Origin: Weeksellaceae bacterium
GTDB taxonomy: Bacteria > Bacteroidota > Bacteroidia > Flavobacteriales > Weeksellaceae
NCBI GenBank assembly: GCA_028698395.1
Contig: JAQVDG010000102.1
Location: 1 to 7,088 of the forward strand
Length of the DNA: 7,088 bases
Reading direction: 5' to 3'
The notes beneath the pieces are model-generated. The model was given only the letters and a program-made list of their open reading frames with translations. It ran no database searches and was not told the DNA's origin. Position 1 is the first letter of the stretch. The number at the start of each line of letters is the position of its first letter. Positions 1 to 6,091 of this stretch are shown here, piece by piece. A program made the position numbers and the translations under genes.

Positions 1-1025
1 ACTAAACTTTCAATGGTTGATGTTTCATTTTCGGAATCAATTACGGTTAGTTTGATGGTATATCCTTTGTGAGCTAAAGAATCCAAAGCGACTTTTGAGC
101 CAATTAAAATATCGGTAGAGATACTTTTTTCAGCAGAAGAACCGCTTTTGTTTAATTGAAAAGGCAGAACTAAAGCAATGTTGATTTCATTGTCGTTGAT
201 TCGTTTTATTTTTCCGATAATCGGAACATTAGCATCTTCCGGAAGTGGGATTTTTAATACCATTCCGGCTTTTAAACCTTCGCTCAGCTCCGGATTATTT
301 TCTAATAATTCTGCAAAACTAATTTTGTATAAACGTGTAATGGAATAAACTGTTTCTCCTTGTTTTACAATATGTTCTATAAATCCATCCTGAAAAACAG
401 CAGGTTTAGATTTTCCTTTTTTGGGAATATTCACATAAGTCCCCACTTTTAATCCATCAATTTGAACCAAAGGATTAGCAATATAAAATTCCTCCTGACT
501 TACGTCAAATTCTTTGGATAAAGAATAAACTGTATCGCTTTTTTGAACTTTATACATTCCTTCCGGCGTTATTTCTTCTTCTTTTTGTTCTGTTTTTTGT
601 TTTTTAGGAATTCGTATTACATCACCTGCTTTTAAACCTTGTGCCAGTTGCGGATTCAGGCTTTTTAATGTTTCTTCGCTGATGGAATATTCTTTTGTTA
701 ATGAATAAATCGTTTGTTTAGGTTGAATCTGTAAATAAATAAAATTTGCATCTTCTGTCGGAATAAAAACATCCGGAGTTTCAATTGTTGTTGAATTTAC
801 GGTTATTGCACCATCCGATTTATTTGGAATCACTAAAATATCCCCGATTTGTAATCCTCTTTCATTCAAAAATGGATTAGCTTTTTTTAAGTCATCTTGT
901 GAAATATGATAGTGCTTAGAAATCCCGTAAATTGTTTCCTGAGCCTGGACAGTATGAGTTTTTTCTTGTGAAAATCCCCAAGCTGCCATACAGAAAAATA
1001 AAATTAAACTAACGACTTTTTTCAT
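1..1025 (-). CDS. Secreted four-LysM protein with start of a periplasmic-binding-like domain (C-terminus off left edge)
   Basis: The frame is open to the window edge, so only the first 341 residues are present. It opens with a signal peptide (MKKVVSLILFFCMAAWGFSQ) with no lipobox at the end, so export to the periplasm by the general pathway is likely. Four LysM modules follow, at about residues 24-68, 96-140, 157-201 and 217-260. Each has the pattern of a T-[IV]-Y-[GS]-[IL] start, an NP in the middle and a GL-x-[IVA]-G ... IP end. LysM modules bind N-acetylglucosamine-containing glycans such as peptidoglycan. After residue 275 the text INIALVLPF begins what looks like a type I periplasmic ligand-binding fold, as in other Bacteroidota proteins of this layout, but most of that domain is outside the window. 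The ATG at 1023-1025 is well supported by the signal peptide and by a promoter 25 bases upstream. It follows bshC by 45 bases. The molecular role is not established; cell-wall association is inferred from the LysM modules. Confidence 0.9.
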   Translation of the reverse strand, partial: MKKVVSLILFFCMAAWGFSQEKTHTVQAQETIYGISKHYHISQDDLKKANPFLNERGLQIGDILVIPNKSDGAITVNSTTIETPDVFIPTEDANFIYLQIQPKQTIYSLTKEYSISEETLKSLNPQLAQGLKAGDVIRIPKKQKTEQKEEEITPEGMYKVQKSDTVYSLSKEFDVSQEEFYIANPLVQIDGLKVGTYVNIPKKGKSKPAVFQDGFIEHIVKQGETVYSITRLYKISFAELLENNPELSEGLKAGMVLKIPLPEDANVPIIGKIKRINDNEINIALVLPFQLNKSGSSAEKSISTDILIGSKVALDSLAHKGYTIKLTVIDSENETSTIESL

Positions 1026-1050
1026 TTGTTTAAGCGTTTTTATTAAATAA

Positions 1051-1080
1051 CAAAAGTACAATTCTTTATTTTAAACCAAA
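1051..1080 (-). promoter_or_regulatory. Candidate Bacteroidota sigma-70-type promoter for the LysM gene
   Basis: Read on the minus strand, TTTG (1077-1080) is followed after 18 bases by TACTTTTG (1051-1058). This fits the Bacteroidota primary-sigma consensus of TTG, a spacer of about 17-23 bases, and TAnnTTTG. The -33 element lies inside the last codons of bshC. Transcription would begin near 1044-1048, leaving an AT-rich leader of about 20 bases before the ATG. This implies the LysM gene can be transcribed independently of the gpsA-bshC operon. The call rests on consensus match and position only. Confidence 0.65.
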
Positions 1081-2675
1081 GATTTAATTATAAAACGAAA
1101 ATCAATTGGTTCTATTTCGTTGAAAATTGCCTCAATAAATTCTTTTCCATATTCCAAATAAAGTACAGAAAAATTTAAAATCCGTTCTTGTAAGATTCCT
1201 TTCGGAAAGAGTGATTCGTATAGTTCTTCAATTCGTTTTACACGTTCTGATTGTTGCCTTTTTTCGGCTTTAATCAAACGATTTTTCATTTTTTCTAAAC
1301 CCGATAATTGTTTTTTTTGTTGAGCTTCAACCATTTTTGAAAAACTAATATCTGTTTCTATCGCTTTTTCTTTCAACTCATCAAAAATACATTGTAATTT
1401 TTTTGAATAATCTTCAAAAGGAATCTGAACCGAAGAGTTTTTCTCAATATTTTGATTTAAAAGTTGCGAAAAAGGCAAAAATAAATCTTCATATTTTATA
1501 TTTAATTTCTCTAATTTCAGTCTTTGTTTTTCGGAAATAAACAATAACGAATTCCGAACGACCAACAAGGGAAAAAGTACATTTTGTGATTCAAAAAAGT
1601 CTTTTAATTGTAACCAATAGGCAATTTCACCACTTCCACCAACATAAGCAATATTTGGTAAAATAGTTTCTTGGTACAAAGGACGCAAAATCACATTAGG
1701 ACTGAATTTTTCAGGGAAATCTTGAAGTTCTTGAATGATTTCTTGTTGACTAAATTGAATTTCTGAATTCAACACATGAAAGTTACCATTTAATGAAACG
1801 ATTCGTTCACGAATCTCACCGTTTCCTAAATAAAATAAGTTGATTTCTCGTGGATGAACTTGTTGATGATAACCTTTTTCCTCTAACTTTCGGTTTGTGT
1901 TTCCAACAATTGTAAAAGCAGAATTCTGAATTAAATCTTCTTGAAATGCCGGAATCATTAATTTTTTCAACTCCTTAGTATCACCATCCAATAATAAAAG
2001 TCCATATTCTCCAAAAAATCCCTGTACTAATTTTTGTGTGGCTTCAGTTAAATTTTTTGAATTCAAATAAGAAGAGTTTACAAGATTTTCCAATTCTTTT
2101 TTTCGTTGTGAATCCGGAAATTTTTCAAAAAATTCGGCAAAAACCGAACTTACTCCTTCTAAATCCAATTTCCCAACCGCTCCTTGTGCTTTTTTATTCC
2201 AACTAATTTTTTCATTTTGAAAATAAAAATGATTAATTTCCTCAAAATCATGATCTTCTGTCGCCATCCAAAATACCGGAATAAAATTAAAATTCGGATA
2301 TTTTGCCGTCATTTCGTTGCTCGCTTTGATAACCTGAATGATTTTATGGAAAAAATAAAGCGGTCCGGTAAATAAATTTAATTGATGTCCCGTTGTGATG
2401 GTTATGCTGTTTTCTAATTTGAATTTCTCTAAATTTTCGACTTGTTTATCCGATAAATCTAGAGTTTGAAGTTGTTTTTTCAATGCAGAATAAACAGTTT
2501 CACGATGTTGATAGGTTTTTAATTTTGATTTTGCTTGTTGGATAAAAGTTGTTTCATCTGGAAAATCAGAATAAAACTCGGCTGCTTTTTCATTTTGGGT
2601 TAAATAATCCAAAATCAAAGGGCTGAACTTATCGTAATTTTGAGCATTCCAAGAATATGTTTGTGCTAATTTCAA
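1071..2675 (-). CDS. bshC: Putative cysteine ligase BshC, bacillithiol biosynthesis
   Basis: BshC joins L-cysteine to glucosaminyl-malate, the last step in making bacillithiol, a low-molecular-weight cytosolic thiol that does the job of glutathione. The protein is 534 residues, the usual family length, and looks complete. Family landmarks include TGHQLNLFTGPLY (95-107), FWMATEDHDFEEI (135-147), YGLLLLDGD (224-232), NVILRPLYQE (327-336) and YVGGSGEIAYWLQLK (344-358). A long charged stretch at about 425-486 should form the coiled coil used for dimerisation in this family. The start is a TTG (2673-2675): no in-frame ATG or GTG lies between it and the in-frame stop at 2688-2690, and the first in-frame ATG downstream falls after the conserved TGHQ motif. 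It begins 12 bases after the lipoprotein gene ends and is probably last in the gpsA operon. The genes for earlier steps, bshA and bshB, are not in this window. Confidence 0.95.
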   Translation of the reverse strand: MKLAQTYSWNAQNYDKFSPLILDYLTQNEKAAEFYSDFPDETTFIQQAKSKLKTYQHRETVYSALKKQLQTLDLSDKQVENLEKFKLENSITITTGHQLNLFTGPLYFFHKIIQVIKASNEMTAKYPNFNFIPVFWMATEDHDFEEINHFYFQNEKISWNKKAQGAVGKLDLEGVSSVFAEFFEKFPDSQRKKELENLVNSSYLNSKNLTEATQKLVQGFFGEYGLLLLDGDTKELKKLMIPAFQEDLIQNSAFTIVGNTNRKLEEKGYHQQVHPREINLFYLGNGEIRERIVSLNGNFHVLNSEIQFSQQEIIQELQDFPEKFSPNVILRPLYQETILPNIAYVGGSGEIAYWLQLKDFFESQNVLFPLLVVRNSLLFISEKQRLKLEKLNIKYEDLFLPFSQLLNQNIEKNSSVQIPFEDYSKKLQCIFDELKEKAIETDISFSKMVEAQQKKQLSGLEKMKNRLIKAEKRQQSERVKRIEELYESLFPKGILQERILNFSVLYLEYGKEFIEAIFNEIEPIDFRFIIKSLV

Positions 2676-2687
2676 AAGTTTAAAATT

Positions 2688-4379
2688 TTATAATAATTCT
2701 TCATCATCAATTGAACCATTTTCATTATCTTCTTGTGGTAAAATCCAGGTTTCATCCATGTCCCAAAGAGGACGAACATTGATGAAAGTCGGATAAATAT
2801 AAACGTTTTCTGCTTGTTTTTTTGTAAAAAAATCACCGGTATCCCAAAATTCGTTTTCATTTTCATCAACTAAAATCCGAAAATAATAATTTCCACTTAA
2901 TAAATAAGGATATTCAAATTTTGAATCGGTTGAATATTTTTCATCTAAAATTTCGTTTTTATCGTTCAATAATTGAATCCAGAAAGGTGTTTTGGGCTTG
3001 TTTTCTAATTTCAAATACAAATGACCAAACTCGTTTTTTGTCCGGGTTTGAACACCAAACTGGAGAGAGTCACTTTCTTCATTAAAAAAATCAATTATAG
3101 CACCCGGATTTAGTTCAATTTTATAATTGGAATTTAATTCGATTGGGAAATTTAAAGAAAAACGATGATTATTTTTTTCATCCGGAATTATCTGAACCGG
3201 CAATTGAACAGAATCTTTGAAAACAGTAAATTTTGAAGAATCCAAGTGATTAATCGGATAATTGGAAGTGAAATAAACCGGTCGTTGTGGAGCATATTCT
3301 AATGTTTTCTTTTGAGTAATACTTAGTTTATGCTCAGTTTGAAAATTATAAACCACAGAAAGAGTGTCTGTTTGTTCTTGATGTTTCACCAAAAAGTTAA
3401 GTCGGGTAGCTTTTTCTCCAATCGAATCTATAGCCGGATTGAACCAGAAATTCAAGGAATCACTTTTGGATTGGTATGAGATTTTTGAAGTGTTGAAATC
3501 AAAATCAAGTGGTTGAATTTGAATGTTTTCTGCTTGACCGGAAAATAAAAAAACCAAATGTCCATAAGCTCTTTGTTCTGCTTTTCTGGTTCTGTATTCC
3601 GTTGGTTGATCAAAAATATTTACATTAAATTCCTGATTTTCAGATAATTCAATTGGAGTTTCAATAAATCCTAATTTTTCTTTTCCAATATCAAATTGTA
3701 AATTTTGAACTTCATCATCAAATGCAATTAATTGGTATTTACCTGAACTTAAATAGTTTAAAGTAAATTTTCCTTCTTCATTTACTTTGGCAACGTAAAA
3801 CGGTTTTTCTTTTAAAATCAGACTATCACTATAAGCAGAATCGACTTTAAACAAACCTACCATCAGGTTTTTTGCTTGTTTTTTTACAAAAGGGTCTATT
3901 ACTTTTCCTTGAATTTCTAATGAATCAATAAAATCTCCGGTGGAAAAAACATATTGAAAATAAGGTAATTTATTTCCTTCATTATTGTCCTGAATTGCAT
4001 TTCCAAAATTAATATTGTAGGTTGTGTTTTTCTGGAGCGGTTCACTAAATTTAATTCGGATGAACTTTGCGGGAGAACCGATTGGATAATAAGTTGTATT
4101 TCCTCTAAATGGCGGAGAAACGATGATATTTTGAGTATAATCTTTCAAAATTAAATATTCATCAAAATTAATTCGAATTTCATTTAAATCTGTGGAAACA
4201 TTTATGGCAAGTGTATCAGGAATTGCATTTACAAAACGAGGAGGAATTTCATCTTTTGGACCACCTGTAGGACGACCTTGGCGAGCGCATGAAATCAAAA
4301 TAAAAAAAACAGAGAAATAAACTAAAAAACGTGTCATAAATCGTTTGCAAGTTAAGGATATTTCTTTTTTAGTATTCAT
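2688..4379 (-). CDS. Lipoprotein with N-terminal SbsA-type Ig-like domain
   Basis: The 563-residue protein begins with a lipoprotein signal peptide: hydrophobic run FLVYFSVFFILIS and lipobox LISC with the lipidated cysteine at residue 31. The mature start ARQGRPTGGPKD resembles related Bacteroidota lipoproteins. There are no acidic residues just after the cysteine, so the surface-export signal known in this phylum is not evident, and a periplasm-facing outer-membrane position is inferred. Residues about 44-148 form an SbsA-type Ig-like (Big_5) domain, ending in FSTGD. Residues about 155-225 look like a transthyretin/carboxypeptidase-regulatory-like beta fold (EEGKFTLNYLSSGKYQLIAFDD). Residues 504-515 contain DENENEFWDTGD, an acidic loop near the end. 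Met15 (4335-4337) is an alternative start that gives a shorter, more typical signal peptide with Cys17. The gene begins 11 bases after its upstream neighbour and ends 12 bases before bshC. Function is unknown; a structural or binding role in the envelope is inferred. Confidence 0.88.
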   Translation of the reverse strand: MNTKKEISLTCKRFMTRFLVYFSVFFILISCARQGRPTGGPKDEIPPRFVNAIPDTLAINVSTDLNEIRINFDEYLILKDYTQNIIVSPPFRGNTTYYPIGSPAKFIRIKFSEPLQKNTTYNINFGNAIQDNNEGNKLPYFQYVFSTGDFIDSLEIQGKVIDPFVKKQAKNLMVGLFKVDSAYSDSLILKEKPFYVAKVNEEGKFTLNYLSSGKYQLIAFDDEVQNLQFDIGKEKLGFIETPIELSENQEFNVNIFDQPTEYRTRKAEQRAYGHLVFLFSGQAENIQIQPLDFDFNTSKISYQSKSDSLNFWFNPAIDSIGEKATRLNFLVKHQEQTDTLSVVYNFQTEHKLSITQKKTLEYAPQRPVYFTSNYPINHLDSSKFTVFKDSVQLPVQIIPDEKNNHRFSLNFPIELNSNYKIELNPGAIIDFFNEESDSLQFGVQTRTKNEFGHLYLKLENKPKTPFWIQLLNDKNEILDEKYSTDSKFEYPYLLSGNYYFRILVDENENEFWDTGDFFTKKQAENVYIYPTFINVRPLWDMDETWILPQEDNENGSIDDEELL

Positions 4380-4390
4380 AAATGAACGAA

Positions 4391-4804
4391 TTAGTCGAGG
4401 AACAAAAGGTGTTTTAATTGTAAAATTTCTTCATTCAATTGTAGGTTTTCAGAAGATGGAAACTCAAAAACTCGTGTATTTTGTTCTTGGATTCGTTCAA
4501 TTATTTTTAAACAATACCTTGCTTTTTGTTTTTCATTTTCAAGATGAAAAGCTAAACCTGCATTTAAAAATAATTTTAGTTGTAAATTTTTTGTTTTTTC
4601 ATCTAATAAAAAAGCATCTCTTTCCGAATCAATTTCAAGTAATTTTTCTAATTGAGCAGAAGAAATTTTATAATAGGATTTAAGTAATTCTTCAAAACTA
4701 TTCAAATAATCCCGGGTTTCTTTTTCGTAATCCAGTTTCAACATACGGGCAATGGATGTGACCATTTGTTCGATAATTTTAGAAATAAAATCCTGGCGAA
4801 TCAC
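4391..4804 (-). CDS. Small helical protein with DUF6483-like N-terminus, function unknown
   Basis: This 137-residue protein has no signal peptide or membrane segment and is expected to be cytosolic and almost wholly alpha-helical. Its first residues, MIRQDFISKIIEQMVTSIAR, resemble the opening of the DUF6483 family as I remember it (MIRQDY-x-x-R-x-I-x-Q); this is a recalled likeness, not a search result. The middle and end (about 45-137) read as amphipathic helix pairs such as LFLNAGLAFHLENEKQKARYCL, possibly a degenerate TPR-like hairpin. The start is a GTG at 4802-4804 that overlaps the TGA stop of the upstream membrane-protein gene (GTGA, four bases shared), with an in-frame TAA just upstream that excludes a longer form. 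The overlap suggests translational coupling, and hence a possible joint role with the small membrane protein. No catalytic motif is visible. Confidence 0.82.
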   Translation of the reverse strand: MIRQDFISKIIEQMVTSIARMLKLDYEKETRDYLNSFEELLKSYYKISSAQLEKLLEIDSERDAFLLDEKTKNLQLKLFLNAGLAFHLENEKQKARYCLKIIERIQEQNTRVFEFPSSENLQLNEEILQLKHLLFLD

Positions 4805-5010
4805 TTCTTTTTATTTAATGTTTTCAATAAAGATGAACCAAAAAAGAAGATACCTAAAAGTTCGAGAAACATTCCCAACAAGATAATGTTATTTCCGGTT
4901 ATCCAACCGTCTGCATAGTGATTTAGTTTGAGAAGTACTCCGATGATGATGGCGGCAATTCCTAAAACAAAAAAAACTAATCCCGTTATTAATCCTTGTG
5001 GTAATTTCAT
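4801..5010 (-). CDS. Small two-helix membrane protein resembling the GldL N-terminal hairpin
   Basis: The 69-residue protein has two transmembrane helices, about residues 7-28 and 40-62, joined by a short loop and ending in a basic tail (KTLNKKK). The stretch from residue 24 to 50 (G-V-L-L-K-L-N-H ... T-G-N ... G-M-F-L-E) lines up without gaps with the N-terminal hairpin of GldL, the inner-membrane stator subunit of the type IX secretion and gliding motor. Lys28, His31 and Glu50 fall where I recall Lys27, His30 and Glu49 of Flavobacterium johnsoniae GldL. Unlike GldL, which is over 200 residues, it has no cytoplasmic domain, and no gldM, gldK or gldN lies beside it, so it should not be called gldL. 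The ATG is 3 bases after the gpsA stop, and the stop overlaps the next start. It is probably an uncharacterised inner-membrane protein of the GldL-related family. Confidence 0.85.
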   Translation of the reverse strand: MKLPQGLITGLVFFVLGIAAIIIGVLLKLNHYADGWITGNNIILLGMFLELLGIFFFGSSLLKTLNKKK

Positions 5011-5013
5011 AAT

Positions 5014-6006
5014 CTAATCTAATTTGTTTACTAATTTTTTAAACCCTTTTTGAGGTGATTTTCCTTTGTAAAGAACTTTGTGGACAGCTGCCAGTATAGG
5101 AGCTTTCACTTCTAAAACTTTTTTTAGCTCATATACACTTTTGGTAGCATAATAACCTTCGGCAACCATATTCATTTCCATAATGGCAGAATTTACGGTA
5201 TAACCTTTCCCAATCATGGTTCCAAATAGTCGGTTTCGTGAAAAATAGGAATAAGCAGTTACTAGTAAATCACCCAGATAGGCCGATTTTGTTACATCTC
5301 TTTTTACCGGTGAAATATGTTGCGTGATTCGGTTCATTTCACGTGTGGCGTTACTCATCAAAATTGCTTGAAAATTATCGCCATAACCCAAACCATGCGC
5401 AATTCCGGCGGCAATGGCATAAATATTTTTCAGAATAGTGGCGTATTCAATTCCAAAAACATCGTGAGAAACATTGGTTCTGATAAATCGGGAATTTAAT
5501 GAATCAGCAAAAACGGTGGCTTTTTCTTTATTTTGAGAAGCAATTGTTAAATAAGAAAGTCGTCCTAAAGCAACTTCTTCTGCATGACAAGGACCGGCGA
5601 TGATTCCAAAATTATCATAATCTAAATTAAATTCATCGTGCAAATATTCTCCTACGATTTTTAAATGAACCGGAACAATTCCCTTGATGGCCGAAACAAC
5701 AAATTTATTTTCAAACGGAACAATTAAATTTTTCAAACAACTCTCTAAATGTATGGAAGGAATAGCCAAAATCACACAATCCGACTGAGCTACTAACTCA
5801 TTAATATCGGTAGTAATATTTAGTTGTTTTGGATGAAATTCTACAGAAGTCAAATAGTGTGGATTATAATGGGTTTGCAGAATTGCTTCCCGGGTTGACT
5901 CGGTTCGAACCCACCAATTAATAGTTTTATGGTTTTCACACAACATTTTTGCAATAGCCGTTGCCCAACTTCCATTCCCAACCAATCCTACTTTCATTTC
6001 TGTCAT
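5014..6006 (-). CDS. gpsA: NAD(P)H-dependent glycerol-3-phosphate dehydrogenase
   Basis: GpsA reduces dihydroxyacetone phosphate to sn-glycerol 3-phosphate in the cytosol, supplying the backbone for membrane phospholipids. The 330-residue protein has the standard length. The N-terminal Rossmann domain has VGLVGNGSWATAIA (6-19), the nucleotide-binding glycine motif. Further landmarks are AIPS (81-84), SAIKGI (105-110), GPCHAEEVALG (138-148), the catalytic-lysine motif LKNIYAIAAGI with Lys193, GDLLVTAYS (245-253) followed by SRNRLFG (256-262), and VAEGYYATKSV (281-291). GPCHAEE replaces the GPTFAKE seen in proteobacteria, as is usual in Bacteroidota. The ATG at 6004-6006 is preferred over Met4 because a GAGG sits 7 bases before it. 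It heads a tight run of five genes and is preceded by a candidate promoter. The next gene starts 3 bases after its TAG stop. Confidence 0.97.
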   Translation of the reverse strand: MTEMKVGLVGNGSWATAIAKMLCENHKTINWWVRTESTREAILQTHYNPHYLTSVEFHPKQLNITTDINELVAQSDCVILAIPSIHLESCLKNLIVPFENKFVVSAIKGIVPVHLKIVGEYLHDEFNLDYDNFGIIAGPCHAEEVALGRLSYLTIASQNKEKATVFADSLNSRFIRTNVSHDVFGIEYATILKNIYAIAAGIAHGLGYGDNFQAILMSNATREMNRITQHISPVKRDVTKSAYLGDLLVTAYSYFSRNRLFGTMIGKGYTVNSAIMEMNMVAEGYYATKSVYELKKVLEVKAPILAAVHKVLYKGKSPQKGFKKLVNKLD

Positions 6007-6013
6007 GATTTTA

Positions 6014-6017
6014 CCTC
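6014..6017 (-). promoter_or_regulatory. Shine-Dalgarno-like site for gpsA
   Basis: On the minus strand GAGG is followed by 7 bases (TAAAATC) and then the gpsA ATG. Shine-Dalgarno sites are uncommon in Bacteroidota, where an A-rich leader is more usual. Here both are present, and together they favour the ATG at 6004-6006 over the one nine bases further in. Confidence 0.5.
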
Positions 6018-6037
6018 AGATTCAAATAAATTAAAGC

Positions 6038-6045
6038 CAAAAGTA
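6038..6045 (-). promoter_or_regulatory. Candidate promoter -7 element for the gpsA operon
   Basis: TACTTTTG on the minus strand matches the Bacteroidota -7 consensus TAnnTTTG exactly. It would start transcription near 6031-6034 and give a leader of roughly 25 bases. No convincing TTG stands at the expected -33 distance; that place is taken by the left part of an inverted repeat (6061-6079). The promoter may therefore be weak or need an activator, or gpsA may be read mainly from upstream. Confidence 0.5.
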
Positions 6046-6060
6046 CTAATTTTTCATCAG

Positions 6061-6079
6061 CACTTGGGAAATTCAAGTG
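6061..6079. repeat. Perfect 6-bp inverted repeat between recJ and gpsA
   Basis: CACTTG and CAAGTG face each other across 7 bases. The repeat lies 12 bases past the recJ stop and just upstream of the gpsA -7 element, over the place where a -33 element would be expected. No T-run follows it in the direction of transcription, so it is a poor intrinsic terminator. An operator half-site pair or a chance palindrome are the alternatives. Confidence 0.4.
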
Positions 6080-6091
6080 AAAAAACGAGCT

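Noticed and set aside
2184..2375. Plus-strand open frame of 63 codons
   Set aside because: It lies wholly inside bshC on the opposite strand, over the conserved region before TGHQ and FWMATEDHD; its translation is rich in Ile, Phe and Lys as expected from antisense AT-rich sequence, with no recognisable family.
2672..2869. Minus-strand open frame of 65 codons
   Set aside because: It is a shifted-frame shadow of the lipoprotein C-terminus, and the real frame there carries a conserved-looking protein ending.
4345..4683. Plus-strand open frame of 112 codons
   Set aside because: It is antisense to the DUF6483-like gene and the start of the lipoprotein gene; the Leu/Phe-rich translation mirrors their Lys/Glu-rich helices, and no promoter or ribosome site was seen.
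4801..5010. Calling the small membrane protein gldL
   Set aside because: It matches only the transmembrane hairpin, lacks the long cytoplasmic domain, and no gldK, gldM or gldN is adjacent.
5317..5499. Plus-strand open frame of 60 codons
   Set aside because: It is antisense to the most conserved part of gpsA, including the catalytic-lysine motif, and resembles no known protein.
6061..6091. Intrinsic terminator after recJ
   Set aside because: The stem is only 6 bp and the bases after it on the minus strand are CTGATGAAAAATT rather than a T-run; the T-run comes before the stem instead.
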